Shown one piece after another: positions 1-6,879 of a DNA stretch of 8,467 nt. Made by a program: the position numbers and the translations under genes. Under the pieces are notes generated by a model. It had not been told where the DNA came from. It was given only the letters and a program-made list of their open reading frames with translations, and did no database searches. The first letter of the stretch is position 1, and the number at the start of each line of letters is the position of its first letter. The stretch comes from Clostridia bacterium (GTDB lineage Bacteria > Bacillota > Clostridia > Oscillospirales > QAKW01): contig JAFSBD010000162.1 in NCBI GenBank assembly GCA_017442025.1, positions 1-8,467 on the forward strand, in the 5' to 3' direction.

Positions 1-1154
1 ACGCCGGTGTAGGACTGGATCAGCTTGACCACCTTGGTGGATACATTTTCTTCCACATAGTCCGGCACGGGGATACCGTTATCGTCGTTCTTCACCATTT
101 CTACAGCGGTGTCTACTGCCTGCAGCAGGCTTGTTTCGTCAATGCCTGCCAGCACAAAGCAGCCCTTGTCCAGTGCTTCGGGACGCTCGGTGGAGGTGCG
201 GATGCAGACCGCCGGGAAGGGATGCCCCACGCTGGTGAAGAAGCTGCTCTCCTCGGGCAGGGTGCCGGAATCGGAAACGCAGCAGAAGGCGTTCATCTGC
301 AGGCAGTTATAATCATGGAAGCCCAAAGGCTCATTGCGGATCACCCGCTTATCCAGCTCAAACCCGCTCGCCTCCAGGCGGTTTCTGGAGCGGGGATGGC
401 AGGAATAAAGGATGGGCATATCGTATTTTTCCGCCATCTTGTTGATGGCGTTAAAGAGGGAGAGGAAATTCTTCTCGGTATCGATATTTTCCTCCCGATG
501 GGCGGAGAGCAAAATATATTTGCCCTTTTCCAGCCCCAGCCGCTGATGGACATCGGAAGCCATGATGGCATCCAAATTCTGATGCAACACCTCCGCCATG
601 GGCGAACCGGTAACATAAGTCCGCTCCTTGGGCAGGCCGCAATCGGCCAGATAGCGGCGGGCGTGCTCGGAATAGGCCAGGTTGACATCGGAGATGATAT
701 CCACAATGCGGCGATTGGTCTCCTCCGGCAGGCACTCATCCTTGCAGCGGTTGCCCGCTTCCATATGGAAGATGGGGATATGCAGCCGCTTAGCGGAGAT
801 CGCCGAGAGGCAGGAGTTGGTATCGCCCAAAATCAGCAGGGCATCGGGCTTGATCTGATTCATCAGTTTATAGGAGCAGTTGATGATATTGCCAACGGTT
901 GCGCCCAGATCGTCGCCCACCGCATCCATATAGACATCGGGATCGGCAAGCCCCAGATCATGGAAAAAGATGCCGTTGAGATTATAATCATAGTTTTGGC
1001 CGGTATGGGCCAGGATGCAATCGAAATATTGGCGGCATTTATTGATCACCGCCGCCAGGCGGATGATCTCGGGCCGGGTGCCAACGATAATCAAAAGCTT
1101 CAGTTTGCCGTTTTCTTGAAATTTAACATCGGAATAATCCAGTTTGATATTCAT
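1..1154 (-). CDS. capG: UDP-N-acetylglucosamine 2-epimerase-like enzyme (CapG/FnlC/WbjD type), 3' end cut by the window
   Basis: I translated this by hand from the minus strand: 384 codons, open at the left edge, so only a few C-terminal residues should be missing (the family is about 375 aa). Features seen: GTRPEIIR at residues 25-32, LGDTN with Asp111, HMEAGNR with Glu132, AHREEN at 218-223 and SDSGTLPEE at 294-302, all signatures of non-hydrolysing WecB-type 2-epimerases. Because it follows capE- and capF-type genes, it most likely acts at the last step of UDP-L-FucNAc synthesis, C2-epimerisation of UDP-2-acetamido-2,6-dideoxy-L-talose, rather than making UDP-ManNAc; that is inference from context. 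Two in-frame ATGs lie at 1157 and 1154. The second sits 7 nt from GAGGTGG and is preferred. The start overlaps the capF TGA, implying translational coupling. About 20 residues precede the usual N-terminal strand. Confidence 0.88.
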   Translation of the reverse strand, partial: MNIKLDYSDVKFQENGKLKLLIIVGTRPEIIRLAAVINKCRQYFDCILAHTGQNYDYNLNGIFFHDLGLADPDVYMDAVGDDLGATVGNIINCSYKLMNQIKPDALLILGDTNSCLSAISAKRLHIPIFHMEAGNRCKDECLPEETNRRIVDIISDVNLAYSEHARRYLADCGLPKERTYVTGSPMAEVLHQNLDAIMASDVHQRLGLEKGKYILLSAHREENIDTEKNFLSLFNAINKMAEKYDMPILYSCHPRSRNRLEASGFELDKRVIRNEPLGFHDYNCLQMNAFCCVSDSGTLPEESSFFTSVGHPFPAVCIRTSTERPEALDKGCFVLAGIDETSLLQAVDTAVEMVKNDDNGIPVPDYVEENVSTKVVKLIQSYTG

Positions 1155-2353
1155 CATTCAACCACCTCAAAGAAGGTATCGGGCTTATTCGGATCAAAGA
1201 GCTCATTGGCCCACATCACCGTTACCAGATCCTCTGTTTCACTCAAATTGATAATATTATGGGTATAGCCGGGGAGCATATGGACCGCCTCGATCTTCTC
1301 GCCGGAGACCTCGAAATTGAGGACCTCCTCCGAACCGATCTTGCGCATCTGGATCAGCCCCCTGCCGGAAACCACGATAAAGAACTCCCATTTGGTATGA
1401 TGCCAATGCTGGCCTTTGGTGATGCCGGGCTTGGAGATATTGACGCTGATCTGCCCGCATTTGGGGGTGCGGAGCAGCTCGGTAAAGCTCCCCCGCTCAT
1501 CGCCGTTCATCTTCAAGGGGAAGGAGACCTTCTCCTTGGGCAGATAGGAAAGATAGGTAGAATAGAGCTTTTTAGCAAAGCTGTTATGGGGGATCTCGGG
1601 CATCATCAGGGTTTGGGGCTGGGCTTTAAACTGCTCCAGCAGATCCACAATCTCCCCTAAGGTTACCCGATGGGTGATGGGCGCGGCGCAATAGCGGCCG
1701 CCCTCCTGCAGGACCGTTTGGATCCCATCAAATTCGCAATGATGCTCCTTCCCCTCCAGGGCGTCCAGCATCTCGTCCACCAGATCGTCGATATATAAAA
1801 GCTCCAGCTCGATGGCAGGATCATTCACGGTGATGGGCAGATCATTGGCGGTATTATTGCAAAAGGTTGCCACCGCCGAATTATAATTGGGGCGGCACCA
1901 TTTGCCGAAAAGATTGGGGAACCGATAGACCAGAACCTTGGCATCGGTCTCTTCAGCATATTGGAAGAAAAGCTCTTCCCCCGCTTTTTTGCTGCGGCCG
2001 TAGTCGCTGTCGTACCGCCCGATGCAGGTCGCCTGAATGGAAGAGGAAAGCACCACCGGGCAGGTATTCTGATATTTCTTCAAAGTATCCAGCAGGGTGG
2101 AGGCGAATCCGAAATTCCCCTCCATGAACTCCGCGGGATTTTGGGGGCGGTTGACCCCCGCCAGGTTAAAAACGAAATCCGCCTTTTGGCAGGCCTGCTC
2201 CAAAAGCTCCTTGGGGGAATCGATATCATAAAGATAAAGTTCCCCGATGGAAAGGGCGGGGCGGGTGCGGTCTTTGCCGTCTTTGATGCACTGCAGGGCG
2301 GCGGCCAAATTTTTGCCGACAAACCCTGCCGCGCCGGTAATCAGGATATTCAT
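1154..2353 (-). CDS. capF: Bifunctional UDP-sugar 4-keto-reductase with C-terminal cupin (CapF/FnlB/WbjC type)
   Basis: This protein of 399 aa has two domains. Residues 1-280 are an SDR-type NAD(P)-binding domain: GAAGFVG at 7-13, the SSSIQ strand at 103-107, and the catalytic pair Tyr118-x3-Lys122. Residues about 285-399 are a cupin, with HWHHTKWE at 316-323 giving candidate metal ligands His316, His318 and Glu323, and PGYTHNI supplying His365. The CapF family uses the cupin domain for a C3 epimerisation and the SDR domain for NADPH-dependent C4 reduction, yielding UDP-2-acetamido-2,6-dideoxy-L-talose. Staphylococcus CapF is about 369 aa, so this copy is somewhat longer. The start at 2353 lies 2 bases past the capE stop, with GGGAGG inside the capE end. 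The stop overlaps the capG start. The enzyme is cytosolic and supplies the capsule pathway. Confidence 0.92.
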   Translation of the reverse strand: MNILITGAAGFVGKNLAAALQCIKDGKDRTRPALSIGELYLYDIDSPKELLEQACQKADFVFNLAGVNRPQNPAEFMEGNFGFASTLLDTLKKYQNTCPVVLSSSIQATCIGRYDSDYGRSKKAGEELFFQYAEETDAKVLVYRFPNLFGKWCRPNYNSAVATFCNNTANDLPITVNDPAIELELLYIDDLVDEMLDALEGKEHHCEFDGIQTVLQEGGRYCAAPITHRVTLGEIVDLLEQFKAQPQTLMMPEIPHNSFAKKLYSTYLSYLPKEKVSFPLKMNGDERGSFTELLRTPKCGQISVNISKPGITKGQHWHHTKWEFFIVVSGRGLIQMRKIGSEEVLNFEVSGEKIEAVHMLPGYTHNIINLSETEDLVTVMWANELFDPNKPDTFFEVVE

Positions 2354-2355
2354 TC

Positions 2356-3402
2356 TTATTTTGCCTCCCAGGCCGCCAGCTCCTCGCGGATATACTTCAG
2401 GCTGAGCAGTTTTTCCTTGACCTGCTCCACATCCAGAAGCTCGGTATTGCTGGAATTAAACTCGGTGAGAAGGTTCCGCTCGGTATTGCCCTCTTTGAAA
2501 TACTTATCATAGTTGAGATCCCGCTTATCGGCAGGCACGCGATAGAAATCGCCCAGATCGATGGCGTTGGTGCACTCCTCGTTGGTCAGCAGGGTCTCAT
2601 ACATTTTTTCGCCGTGGCGAATGCCGATCACCTTGATCTCGTGGTCGGGCTTAAAGAGGCCGGTTACTGCCTTGGCCAGGGTCTCGATGGTGCAGGCAGG
2701 GGCTTTCTGGACCAGAATATCGCCGCTGACACCATTTTCAAAAGCAAACAGCACCAGATCCACCGCTTCGTCCAACGACATGATAAAGCGGGTCATGGAA
2801 GGCTCGGTGATGGTGATGGGGTTACCCGCCTTGATCTGCTCGATCCAAAGGGGGATCACGCTTCCGCGGCTGCACATAACGTTGCCGTAGCGGGTGCAGC
2901 AGATCTTGGTATCCTTGGGATCGACGGTGCGGCTCTTGGCCACGATCACCTTCTCCATCATCGCCTTGGAGGTACCCATGGCGTTGACAGGATAGGCCGC
3001 CTTATCGGTGGAGAGGCAGACCACGTTCTTGACCCCCGCGCTGATGGCCGCGGTCAAAACATTATCCGTTCCGATCACATTGGTCTTCACCGCCTCCATG
3101 GGGAAAAACTCGCAGGAAGGAACCTGCTTCAATGCGGCGGCATGGAAGATATAGTCCACTCCGTGCATGGCATTTTTCACCGATGCCAGATCCCGCACAT
3201 CGCCGATAAAGAACTTGATCTTATTGGCAACCTCGGGCATTCTGGCCTGAAATTCATGGCGCATATCATCCTGCTTCTTTTCATCGCGGGAAAGAATACG
3301 GATCTCGCCGATATCGGTGGTCAGGAAACGGTTCAGAACCGCGTTGCCGAAAGAACCGGTGCCACCGGTGATCATTAATGTTTTCCCTTCAAAAGAACTC
3401 AT
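2356..3402 (-). CDS. capE: UDP-GlcNAc 4,6-dehydratase/5-epimerase (CapE/FnlA/WbjB type)
   Basis: This is a 348-aa soluble extended SDR, close to the 340-345 aa usual for CapE/FnlA and without the membrane domain of FlaA1/PglF-type dehydratases. Seen: nucleotide-binding GGTGSFG at 13-19, SRDEKKQDDMR at 38-48 (typical of this branch), GDVRD at 67-71, and the active-site segment STDKAAYP...NAMGTSK at 131-146. There, Met replaces the usual SDR Tyr ahead of Lys146, as in PseB and CapE. Known role: inverting dehydration and epimerisation of UDP-GlcNAc to UDP-2-acetamido-2,6-dideoxy-beta-L-arabino-hexos-4-ulose, the first step to UDP-L-FucNAc (a PseB-type activity would give the same intermediate). 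The following capF- and capG-like genes favour the FucNAc route. A clear AAGGAG lies in the 16-bp gap after the glycosyltransferase stop. Confidence 0.93.
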   Translation of the reverse strand: MSSFEGKTLMITGGTGSFGNAVLNRFLTTDIGEIRILSRDEKKQDDMRHEFQARMPEVANKIKFFIGDVRDLASVKNAMHGVDYIFHAAALKQVPSCEFFPMEAVKTNVIGTDNVLTAAISAGVKNVVCLSTDKAAYPVNAMGTSKAMMEKVIVAKSRTVDPKDTKICCTRYGNVMCSRGSVIPLWIEQIKAGNPITITEPSMTRFIMSLDEAVDLVLFAFENGVSGDILVQKAPACTIETLAKAVTGLFKPDHEIKVIGIRHGEKMYETLLTNEECTNAIDLGDFYRVPADKRDLNYDKYFKEGNTERNLLTEFNSSNTELLDVEQVKEKLLSLKYIREELAAWEAK

Positions 3403-3418
3403 GTTGTTTTCTCCTTTA

Positions 3419-4603
3419 TCATAAACTGTGTTTTTCTAATTCCGAAATTAAACGTTGCATAAAAATTTCCTTGCGGAAATGTTTATCATAATAGGCTCTT
3501 GCATTTTGCCCGTAGGTGCAAAGGACCTCCGGCTGATCCAGCAGTTCCCCGATCTTTCGGGCAAGCTCCTCCGCATTTTCGGGCGCGGCGCTGATGCCGC
3601 ATTCCGCCGCATTAATAACATGGGCGGTCTCCCCGCCGATGGAGCCGATGACCGCACGCCCCGCCGCCATATAGGATTGCACCTTCCCCGGCAGAGTCGC
3701 GGCGATAATGGGGTTATTCCGCAGGGAAACGATCATTCCGTCGGCCATGGTATAAACTTCGGGCATTTCCGAAAGATCCTTGCGCCCATGGAAGATGACA
3801 TTAGGCAGATCCTTTGCCATCATGCGGCAATGGTCGAAGGCTGAGCCATCGCCAAAGATATCGAAGATGCAACGCTTGTCCTCTTTCAGGATCCGCGCCG
3901 CCTCAATAATGGTATCGATGGCCTGCAGTTCCCCAACATTCCCCGCAAAAACGAAGTGGTAAGGGGGTTGGTGGGCTTGCCAGGACGGAATATCATCGAA
4001 AAGTTCCTCAGCATATTGGGGCAGATACTCGCATTCCTTTTCCACCTTGAGTTCGCCGTTAAGATAAGAATCAAAGCCCTTGGAGGTGATCAGAATGCGA
4101 TCCGCCTGCTGATAGATGCGGCGGGAAATGCCTTTAAAGAACCGATAGATCGCCGAATCGGGGCGGATGCCGCCCGCGGTGAGACTCGCGGGCCAAAGAT
4201 CCAGGCAATAAAGAACCACCTTCTTGCCCCATTTCTTTGCGTAGCGGATGGCACCGCAAGCCATCATAACCGGCGAGAGCTGGTTGGCAAAAACAACGTC
4301 GTATTCTTCCTTCACCCGCTTGAGGTAACAGGTGGAAGAGATGGCAAAGCTATAATAGTTTAGAATGCGGAACAAAATATTATTCTTGCGGGGAACTGTG
4401 AAACAACGGTGCACCTTCACACCCTTTTCCACCGTATCCTTCCCCGCCGCCTTTTCGTAACCGGGATAGATCTCCCCTTCTGGATAATTGGGCACCCCGG
4501 TTACAACCGAAACATCATGCCCCCGCTCCACCAACGCCTCGCAGATATCCGCCAGGCGAAAGGGCTCGGGGTTATAATGCTGACAAACGACTAAAATCTT
4601 CAT
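3419..4603 (-). CDS. GT4-family glycosyltransferase, WbuB-like (putative L-FucNAc transferase)
   Basis: A 394-aa GT-B fold enzyme. The reading frame stays open 31 codons further upstream, but the start at 4603 (MKILVVCQHYNPE) fits the first beta strand of the fold, lies 8 nt after AGGAG, and overlaps the preceding stop as ATGA. Seen: a glycine-rich acceptor loop region in the first 45 residues, AGNVGELQ at 220-227 opening the second Rossmann domain, GDG at 251-253, and PGKVQSYMAAGRAVIG at 305-320 leading into the donor-binding segment with Glu334 and Glu342. WbuB proteins in E. coli O26-type clusters are encoded beside fnlABC and are assigned as L-FucNAc transferases. The identical neighbourhood supports that role here, on the cytoplasmic face of the membrane, extending a lipid-linked sugar. 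Exact acceptor and linkage cannot be read from sequence. Confidence 0.88.
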   Translation of the reverse strand: MKILVVCQHYNPEPFRLADICEALVERGHDVSVVTGVPNYPEGEIYPGYEKAAGKDTVEKGVKVHRCFTVPRKNNILFRILNYYSFAISSTCYLKRVKEEYDVVFANQLSPVMMACGAIRYAKKWGKKVVLYCLDLWPASLTAGGIRPDSAIYRFFKGISRRIYQQADRILITSKGFDSYLNGELKVEKECEYLPQYAEELFDDIPSWQAHQPPYHFVFAGNVGELQAIDTIIEAARILKEDKRCIFDIFGDGSAFDHCRMMAKDLPNVIFHGRKDLSEMPEVYTMADGMIVSLRNNPIIAATLPGKVQSYMAAGRAVIGSIGGETAHVINAAECGISAAPENAEELARKIGELLDQPEVLCTYGQNARAYYDKHFRKEIFMQRLISELEKHSL

Positions 4604-5214
4604 TCCTTGATCTCCTCTTGTTGTTGAACCATACCGCCCTCCACGATTCCGTCCTGCTTCAGAACCGAGCGAACGGTGCCGAAAAAGCAACGGCAATCAA
4701 AGGCAAAACTCATCTTTTGGGCATACTCCCCATCCAGGCGGGCTTTTTCTTCGATCTCCAGTTCGTCCCGCCCGTTGATCTGCGCCCAGCCGGTCAGGCC
4801 GGGGCGGATCTCATTGGCGCCGTAGCGATCCCGCGCGGCGATCAGATCCTGCTGATTCCAAAGGGCAGGCCGCGGCCCGATCACTGCCATTTTGCCTGTT
4901 AAGATGGACCAGAGCTGAGGAAGCTCATCCAGCGAAGTTTTGCGCAGGATGCGCCCGCTTCGCGTGATCCATCGGTCGGGGCTTTGCAGAAGGTGGGTCG
5001 GCATCTCGGCAGGAGCTTTCACATACATACTGCGAAACTTAGGCATCATAAACACTCGCTTGCCCGCGCCCACCCGCTTTTGCCAAAATAGCACCGGCCC
5101 CGGCGAATCCAGCTTAACCACCGCCGCGATCACCGCCATGGGGAGCAATAAGACCAGCAAAGCAAAAGCCGCCAGAACCATATCCAAAAAACGCTTTAAA
5201 AATTTTCGGTACAT
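4600..5214 (-). CDS. Monotopic phosphoglycosyl transferase (undecaprenyl-phosphate sugar-1-phosphate transferase)
   Basis: A 204-aa protein of the bacterial sugar transferase family (small PglC/CapM-like form, lacking the extra membrane domains of WbaP-type enzymes). Seen: basic N-terminus then one hydrophobic re-entrant helix at about 11-33, SPGP at 37-40, KFRSM at 59-63, RKTSLDELPQLWS at 91-103 with the catalytic Asp96-Glu97 dyad, GPRP at 113-116, and RPGLTGWAQINGR at 137-149. It transfers a sugar-1-phosphate from a UDP-sugar to undecaprenyl phosphate, starting the repeat unit; the donor is unknown. An in-frame TTG at 5238 would add 8 residues, but AGGAGAAGG lies inside that extension and places the start at the ATG at 5214. 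It is the first gene of the operon, directly downstream of a consensus promoter, and its TGA overlaps the next ATG. Confidence 0.92.
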   Translation of the reverse strand: MYRKFLKRFLDMVLAAFALLVLLLPMAVIAAVVKLDSPGPVLFWQKRVGAGKRVFMMPKFRSMYVKAPAEMPTHLLQSPDRWITRSGRILRKTSLDELPQLWSILTGKMAVIGPRPALWNQQDLIAARDRYGANEIRPGLTGWAQINGRDELEIEEKARLDGEYAQKMSFAFDCRCFFGTVRSVLKQDGIVEGGMVQQQEEIKE

Positions 5215-5255
5215 TAACGCATCCTTCTCCTGTCCCAACGCAATCCACCATTAAA

Positions 5256-5269
5256 ATTAATATATTAAT
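5256..5269. promoter_or_regulatory. Perfect 14-bp AT palindrome in the operon leader
   Basis: ATTAATATATTAAT reads the same on both strands. It lies about 20-35 bases after the predicted transcription start and about 40 bases before the start codon of the first operon gene. That position would suit a repressor operator, but AT-only palindromes arise easily by chance, so function is uncertain. Confidence 0.35.
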
Positions 5270-5296
5270 AGAGCGCAAAAATGCAAACTCTCTTTT

Positions 5297-5325
5297 ATTA
5301 TAGCGCATCTCCTCTCATATTTCAA
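5297..5325 (-). promoter_or_regulatory. Sigma-A promoter of the FucNAc polysaccharide operon
   Basis: Read on the minus strand, TTGAAA (5320-5325) and TATAAT (5297-5302) are separated by exactly 17 bases. The predicted start of transcription near 5290 gives a leader of about 75 nt before the ATG at 5214. No other promoter of this quality was seen inside the operon, so all five genes are probably driven from here. Confidence 0.85.
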
Positions 5326-5348
5326 CCCCCGATTACCTACTTTTTCGT

Positions 5349-5401
5349 CCCCTTTCGGTCATAGCGAGTCGGTGAATTCCATATAATATTCCCGAAAGGG
5401 G
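5349..5401. repeat. 10-bp inverted repeat bracketing the tspO -10 box and covering its Shine-Dalgarno
   Basis: CCCCTTTCGG (5349-5358) and its exact complement CCGAAAGGGG (5392-5401) are separated by 33 bases. The right arm is the ribosome binding site of tspO. As DNA this could be a regulator site flanking the core promoter. If transcription starts upstream of 5349, the left arm could mask the Shine-Dalgarno. Confidence 0.6.
5382..5387 (+). promoter_or_regulatory. Probable -10 box of tspO
   Basis: A perfect TATAAT lies 21 bases upstream of the tspO start codon. No good -35 hexamer is present at 16-18 bases upstream (5359-5364 reads TCATAG), so the promoter may be activator-dependent or the box may be fortuitous. 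A start near 5394 would give a very short leader that begins inside the ribosome binding site. Confidence 0.4.
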
Positions 5402-5408
5402 GATTTTT

Positions 5409-5882
5409 ATGAAAATCAAACCGATTTGGGTCATTTTGATCAGCGTTGCCATCGCAGAAGGGGTGGGTTTCCTCTCCGGCCTTCTTTCGGGCAATATCGG
5501 CGCTGTCTATCAGCAGCTGCAGCAGCCGCCCCTCGCCCCGCCGGGCTGGCTCTTCCCCATCGCCTGGGGCATCCTTTATGCCCTGATGGGCATCGCCGCC
5601 GGGCTGATCTGGCTGAATAACGGCGATATGCTCGCCCGCCGCAACGCGCTGAATCTCTATGCCATCCAATTATTTGTCAATTTCACCTGGAGCATCATCT
5701 TTTTCCGCTTTATGGCCTTTGGCGCGGGAGTAGCAGTGGTTTTATTACTGGACGTTTTGGTTCTGCTGACCCTTTTGCGCTTTTGGAAGATCAGCCGCCC
5801 CGCAGGGATCCTGCTGATTCCCTACCTGCTTTGGCTGCTCTATGCCACCTACCTCACCATCGGCATTGCAGTTTTAAACTAA
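5409..5882 (+). CDS. tspO: TspO/MBR family tryptophan-rich sensory protein
   Basis: A 157-aa integral membrane protein, the usual length for the family, with five hydrophobic segments at roughly 6-27, 47-69, 82-102, 104-124 and 131-155. The family signature is clear: QPPLAPPGWLFPIAWGILYALMG at 39-61 (loop 1 and the start of helix 2), then NLYAIQLFVNFTWSIIFF at 82-99. TspO proteins bind tetrapyrroles or porphyrins and are linked to stress and redox sensing; the role in anaerobic Firmicutes is not well defined. The start is preceded by AAAGGGGG with a 6-nt spacer. The gene stands alone on the plus strand, divergent from the capsule operon, and its TAA abuts the AT-rich insert, so its original downstream sequence is probably displaced. 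Base composition matches the host flanks, not the insert. Confidence 0.95.
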   Translation: MKIKPIWVILISVAIAEGVGFLSGLLSGNIGAVYQQLQQPPLAPPGWLFPIAWGILYALMGIAAGLIWLNNGDMLARRNALNLYAIQLFVNFTWSIIFFRFMAFGAGVAVVLLLDVLVLLTLLRFWKISRPAGILLIPYLLWLLYATYLTIGIAVLN

Positions 5883-5883
5883 A

Positions 5884-5974
5884 TGAATTGCAACAATGTT
5901 GCAATTCAATTCATGAAGGAGGCGGAACGCCAACGAGAAATCATGGCGAAGCCAATTCACGATGCGGTAGCATC
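5884..5974. repeat. Left hairpin array (four small hairpins, AATTCAY linkers)
   Basis: Four perfect hairpins occur in under 100 bases. They are an 11-bp stem TGAATTGCAAC/GTTGCAATTCA (5884-5894, 5898-5908, loop AAT); GGCG-GAA-CGCC (5921-5931); TGGC-GAA-GCCA (5944-5954); and GATGC-GGTA-GCATC (5961-5974). The last two are separated by AATTCAC (5954-5960), the last is followed by AATTCAT (5975-5981), and AATTCAT also follows the first (5908-5914). The design resembles the right array but with a different linker. A 76-codon reading frame runs through here on the plus strand and is not considered real. Confidence 0.7.
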
Positions 5975-5982
5975 AATTCATC

Positions 5983-6018
5983 TAAAAAGCGTGTGGCAAT
6001 CGCATCGTACTCTTAGGG
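5983..6018 (+). repeat. Left copy of 36-bp imperfect inverted repeat
   Basis: This stretch pairs with the complement of 7469-7504: 28 of 36 positions match, including the perfect 12-base core AAAGCGTGTGGC (5986-5997). The conserved part continues through GTAC to TA.GG. It marks the inner boundary between the left hairpin array and the AT-rich gene section. Confidence 0.75.
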
Positions 6019-6025
6019 ACAGTAA

Positions 6026-6055
6026 AAAAGAAGCACGAAATTTCGTGCTTCTTTT
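6026..6055. terminator. 30-bp perfect palindrome, bidirectional Rho-independent terminator
   Basis: AAAAGAAGCACGAAA (6026-6040) is followed immediately by its exact complement (6041-6055). In the minus direction the stem ends in a run of six T, ideal for stopping transcription from the four-helix-bundle/K+ channel pair, about 110 nt past the channel stop. In the plus direction it has a four-T tail and could also stop read-through from tspO. Confidence 0.85.
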
Positions 6056-6165
6056 AATGTTGTCTTATACCGTAACAAGCAAGACATTTTGGTGTCCAAA
6101 CGTTACTTGTTAGGAGAACCTAAAACCCTTTATAATAATACTTATATTTCAACCTATTGCAATTA
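6056..6165 (-). other. 3' untranslated stretch of the channel transcript with nested small inverted repeats
   Basis: There is no gene here. On the minus strand this lies between the channel stop and the terminator. Seen: TAACAAG (6073-6079) with CTTGTTA (6106-6112), enclosing TTTGG-TGT-CCAAA around 6088-6100; an alternative pairing GTAAC/GTTAC (6072-6076, 6102-6106); and TTAGG-AGAA-CCTAA (6110-6123), which conflicts in part with the first. These could be structured RNA or decayed hairpin-array units. No known RNA family was recognised. Confidence 0.4.
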
Positions 6166-6876
6166 TCACTCTTCTTTGTTAATCTCTGCAAGATAACCCG
6201 CTGTAATAACACCGGATGGCAGTGCAATTATTGCAATACCAAAAGCAGAAGAGACCATTGTAACAATTCTACCGATTGTTGTCACTGGATAAATATCGCC
6301 ATAGCCAACAGTTGTTAGTGAGATAGTCGCCCAGTAAATAGCATCAAAAAAAGTCTCAAATGATTCCGGCTCAACATTATATATTACAAGTGCAGAAACC
6401 AAAATATAAGCAACTGCCATTGTTGCAACTGCAGATAAAACTTTTCTCTGTTTTTTAAACACACTTGCTATAATGTCAAAACTTTTTGAATATCTCAAAA
6501 ATTTGAAAGCACGCAACACCTTTAATGTTCTTAACAATCTAAATAGTTTCAATAATCTAAAGCCACTGTTCAAGACGGAAATAGATGGTAATATTGAAAC
6601 CAAATCAATAATTGCCATTGGTGTAATCGGGTAGATAAAGAAAGAAACAGCTGATTTTTTAAGTTTGTAATCTGCGGTTATCAACCGCAAAAAGTAATCT
6701 AAGATAAAAATGCTTACAGTTATGTAATCTATCCACAGAAAAACAGTGTTTGTTTCTTTAAAAGCAAGTGGAACAACACTTATAACGATTGTTGTCATCA
6801 TTATAAAATCGTAAATATTACTCAACTTATTGCCATTGTCTACCGGCTCAATTATTGAAAATAATTTTTTCCTCAT
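6166..6876 (-). CDS. Six-transmembrane voltage-gated-type potassium channel
   Basis: A 236-aa ion-transport-family protein with the full Kv layout. S1 is near 22-38, S2 near 46-66 and S3 near 83-99. S4 has eight basic residues at every third position: R107, K110, R113, R116, K119, R122, K125 and R128. S5 follows near 148-167, then the pore helix and selectivity filter TTVGYGD at 188-194, and S6 near 204-226 with an LPSG hinge. It should form a tetrameric, K+-selective, voltage-sensing channel in the cytoplasmic membrane. Only about ten residues follow S6, so no RCK or cyclic-nucleotide domain is present. The ATG is 3 bases past the four-helix-bundle stop, and its AAAGGTG ribosome binding site overlaps the end of that gene, so the two are cotranscribed and probably coupled. 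Codons are very AT-rich, unlike the flanking genes, pointing to transfer. Confidence 0.93.
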   Translation of the reverse strand: MRKKLFSIIEPVDNGNKLSNIYDFIMMTTIVISVVPLAFKETNTVFLWIDYITVSIFILDYFLRLITADYKLKKSAVSFFIYPITPMAIIDLVSILPSISVLNSGFRLLKLFRLLRTLKVLRAFKFLRYSKSFDIIASVFKKQRKVLSAVATMAVAYILVSALVIYNVEPESFETFFDAIYWATISLTTVGYGDIYPVTTIGRIVTMVSSAFGIAIIALPSGVITAGYLAEINKEE

Positions 6877-6879
6877 AAT

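Noticed and set aside
222..1268. Long plus-strand reading frame of 348 codons opposite capG/capF
   Set aside because: It is antisense to two genes with clear family motifs, its translation resembles no protein family, and open antisense frames are common in GC-rich genes.
2614..3378. Plus-strand reading frame of 254 codons opposite capE
   Set aside because: The antisense translation is rich in His, Gly and Asp with no recognisable domain, while capE on the other strand is unmistakable.
5215..5238. TTG start giving the phosphoglycosyl transferase 8 extra residues
   Set aside because: The AGGAG/AAGG ribosome binding sequence lies inside those codons, and the family's N-terminus begins at the ATG at 5214.
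5883..6113. 76-codon plus-strand reading frame after tspO
   Set aside because: It runs through four hairpins, the inverted repeat and the 30-bp terminator palindrome. Its ATG follows the tspO stop directly with no ribosome binding site, and its composition is dictated by the repeats.
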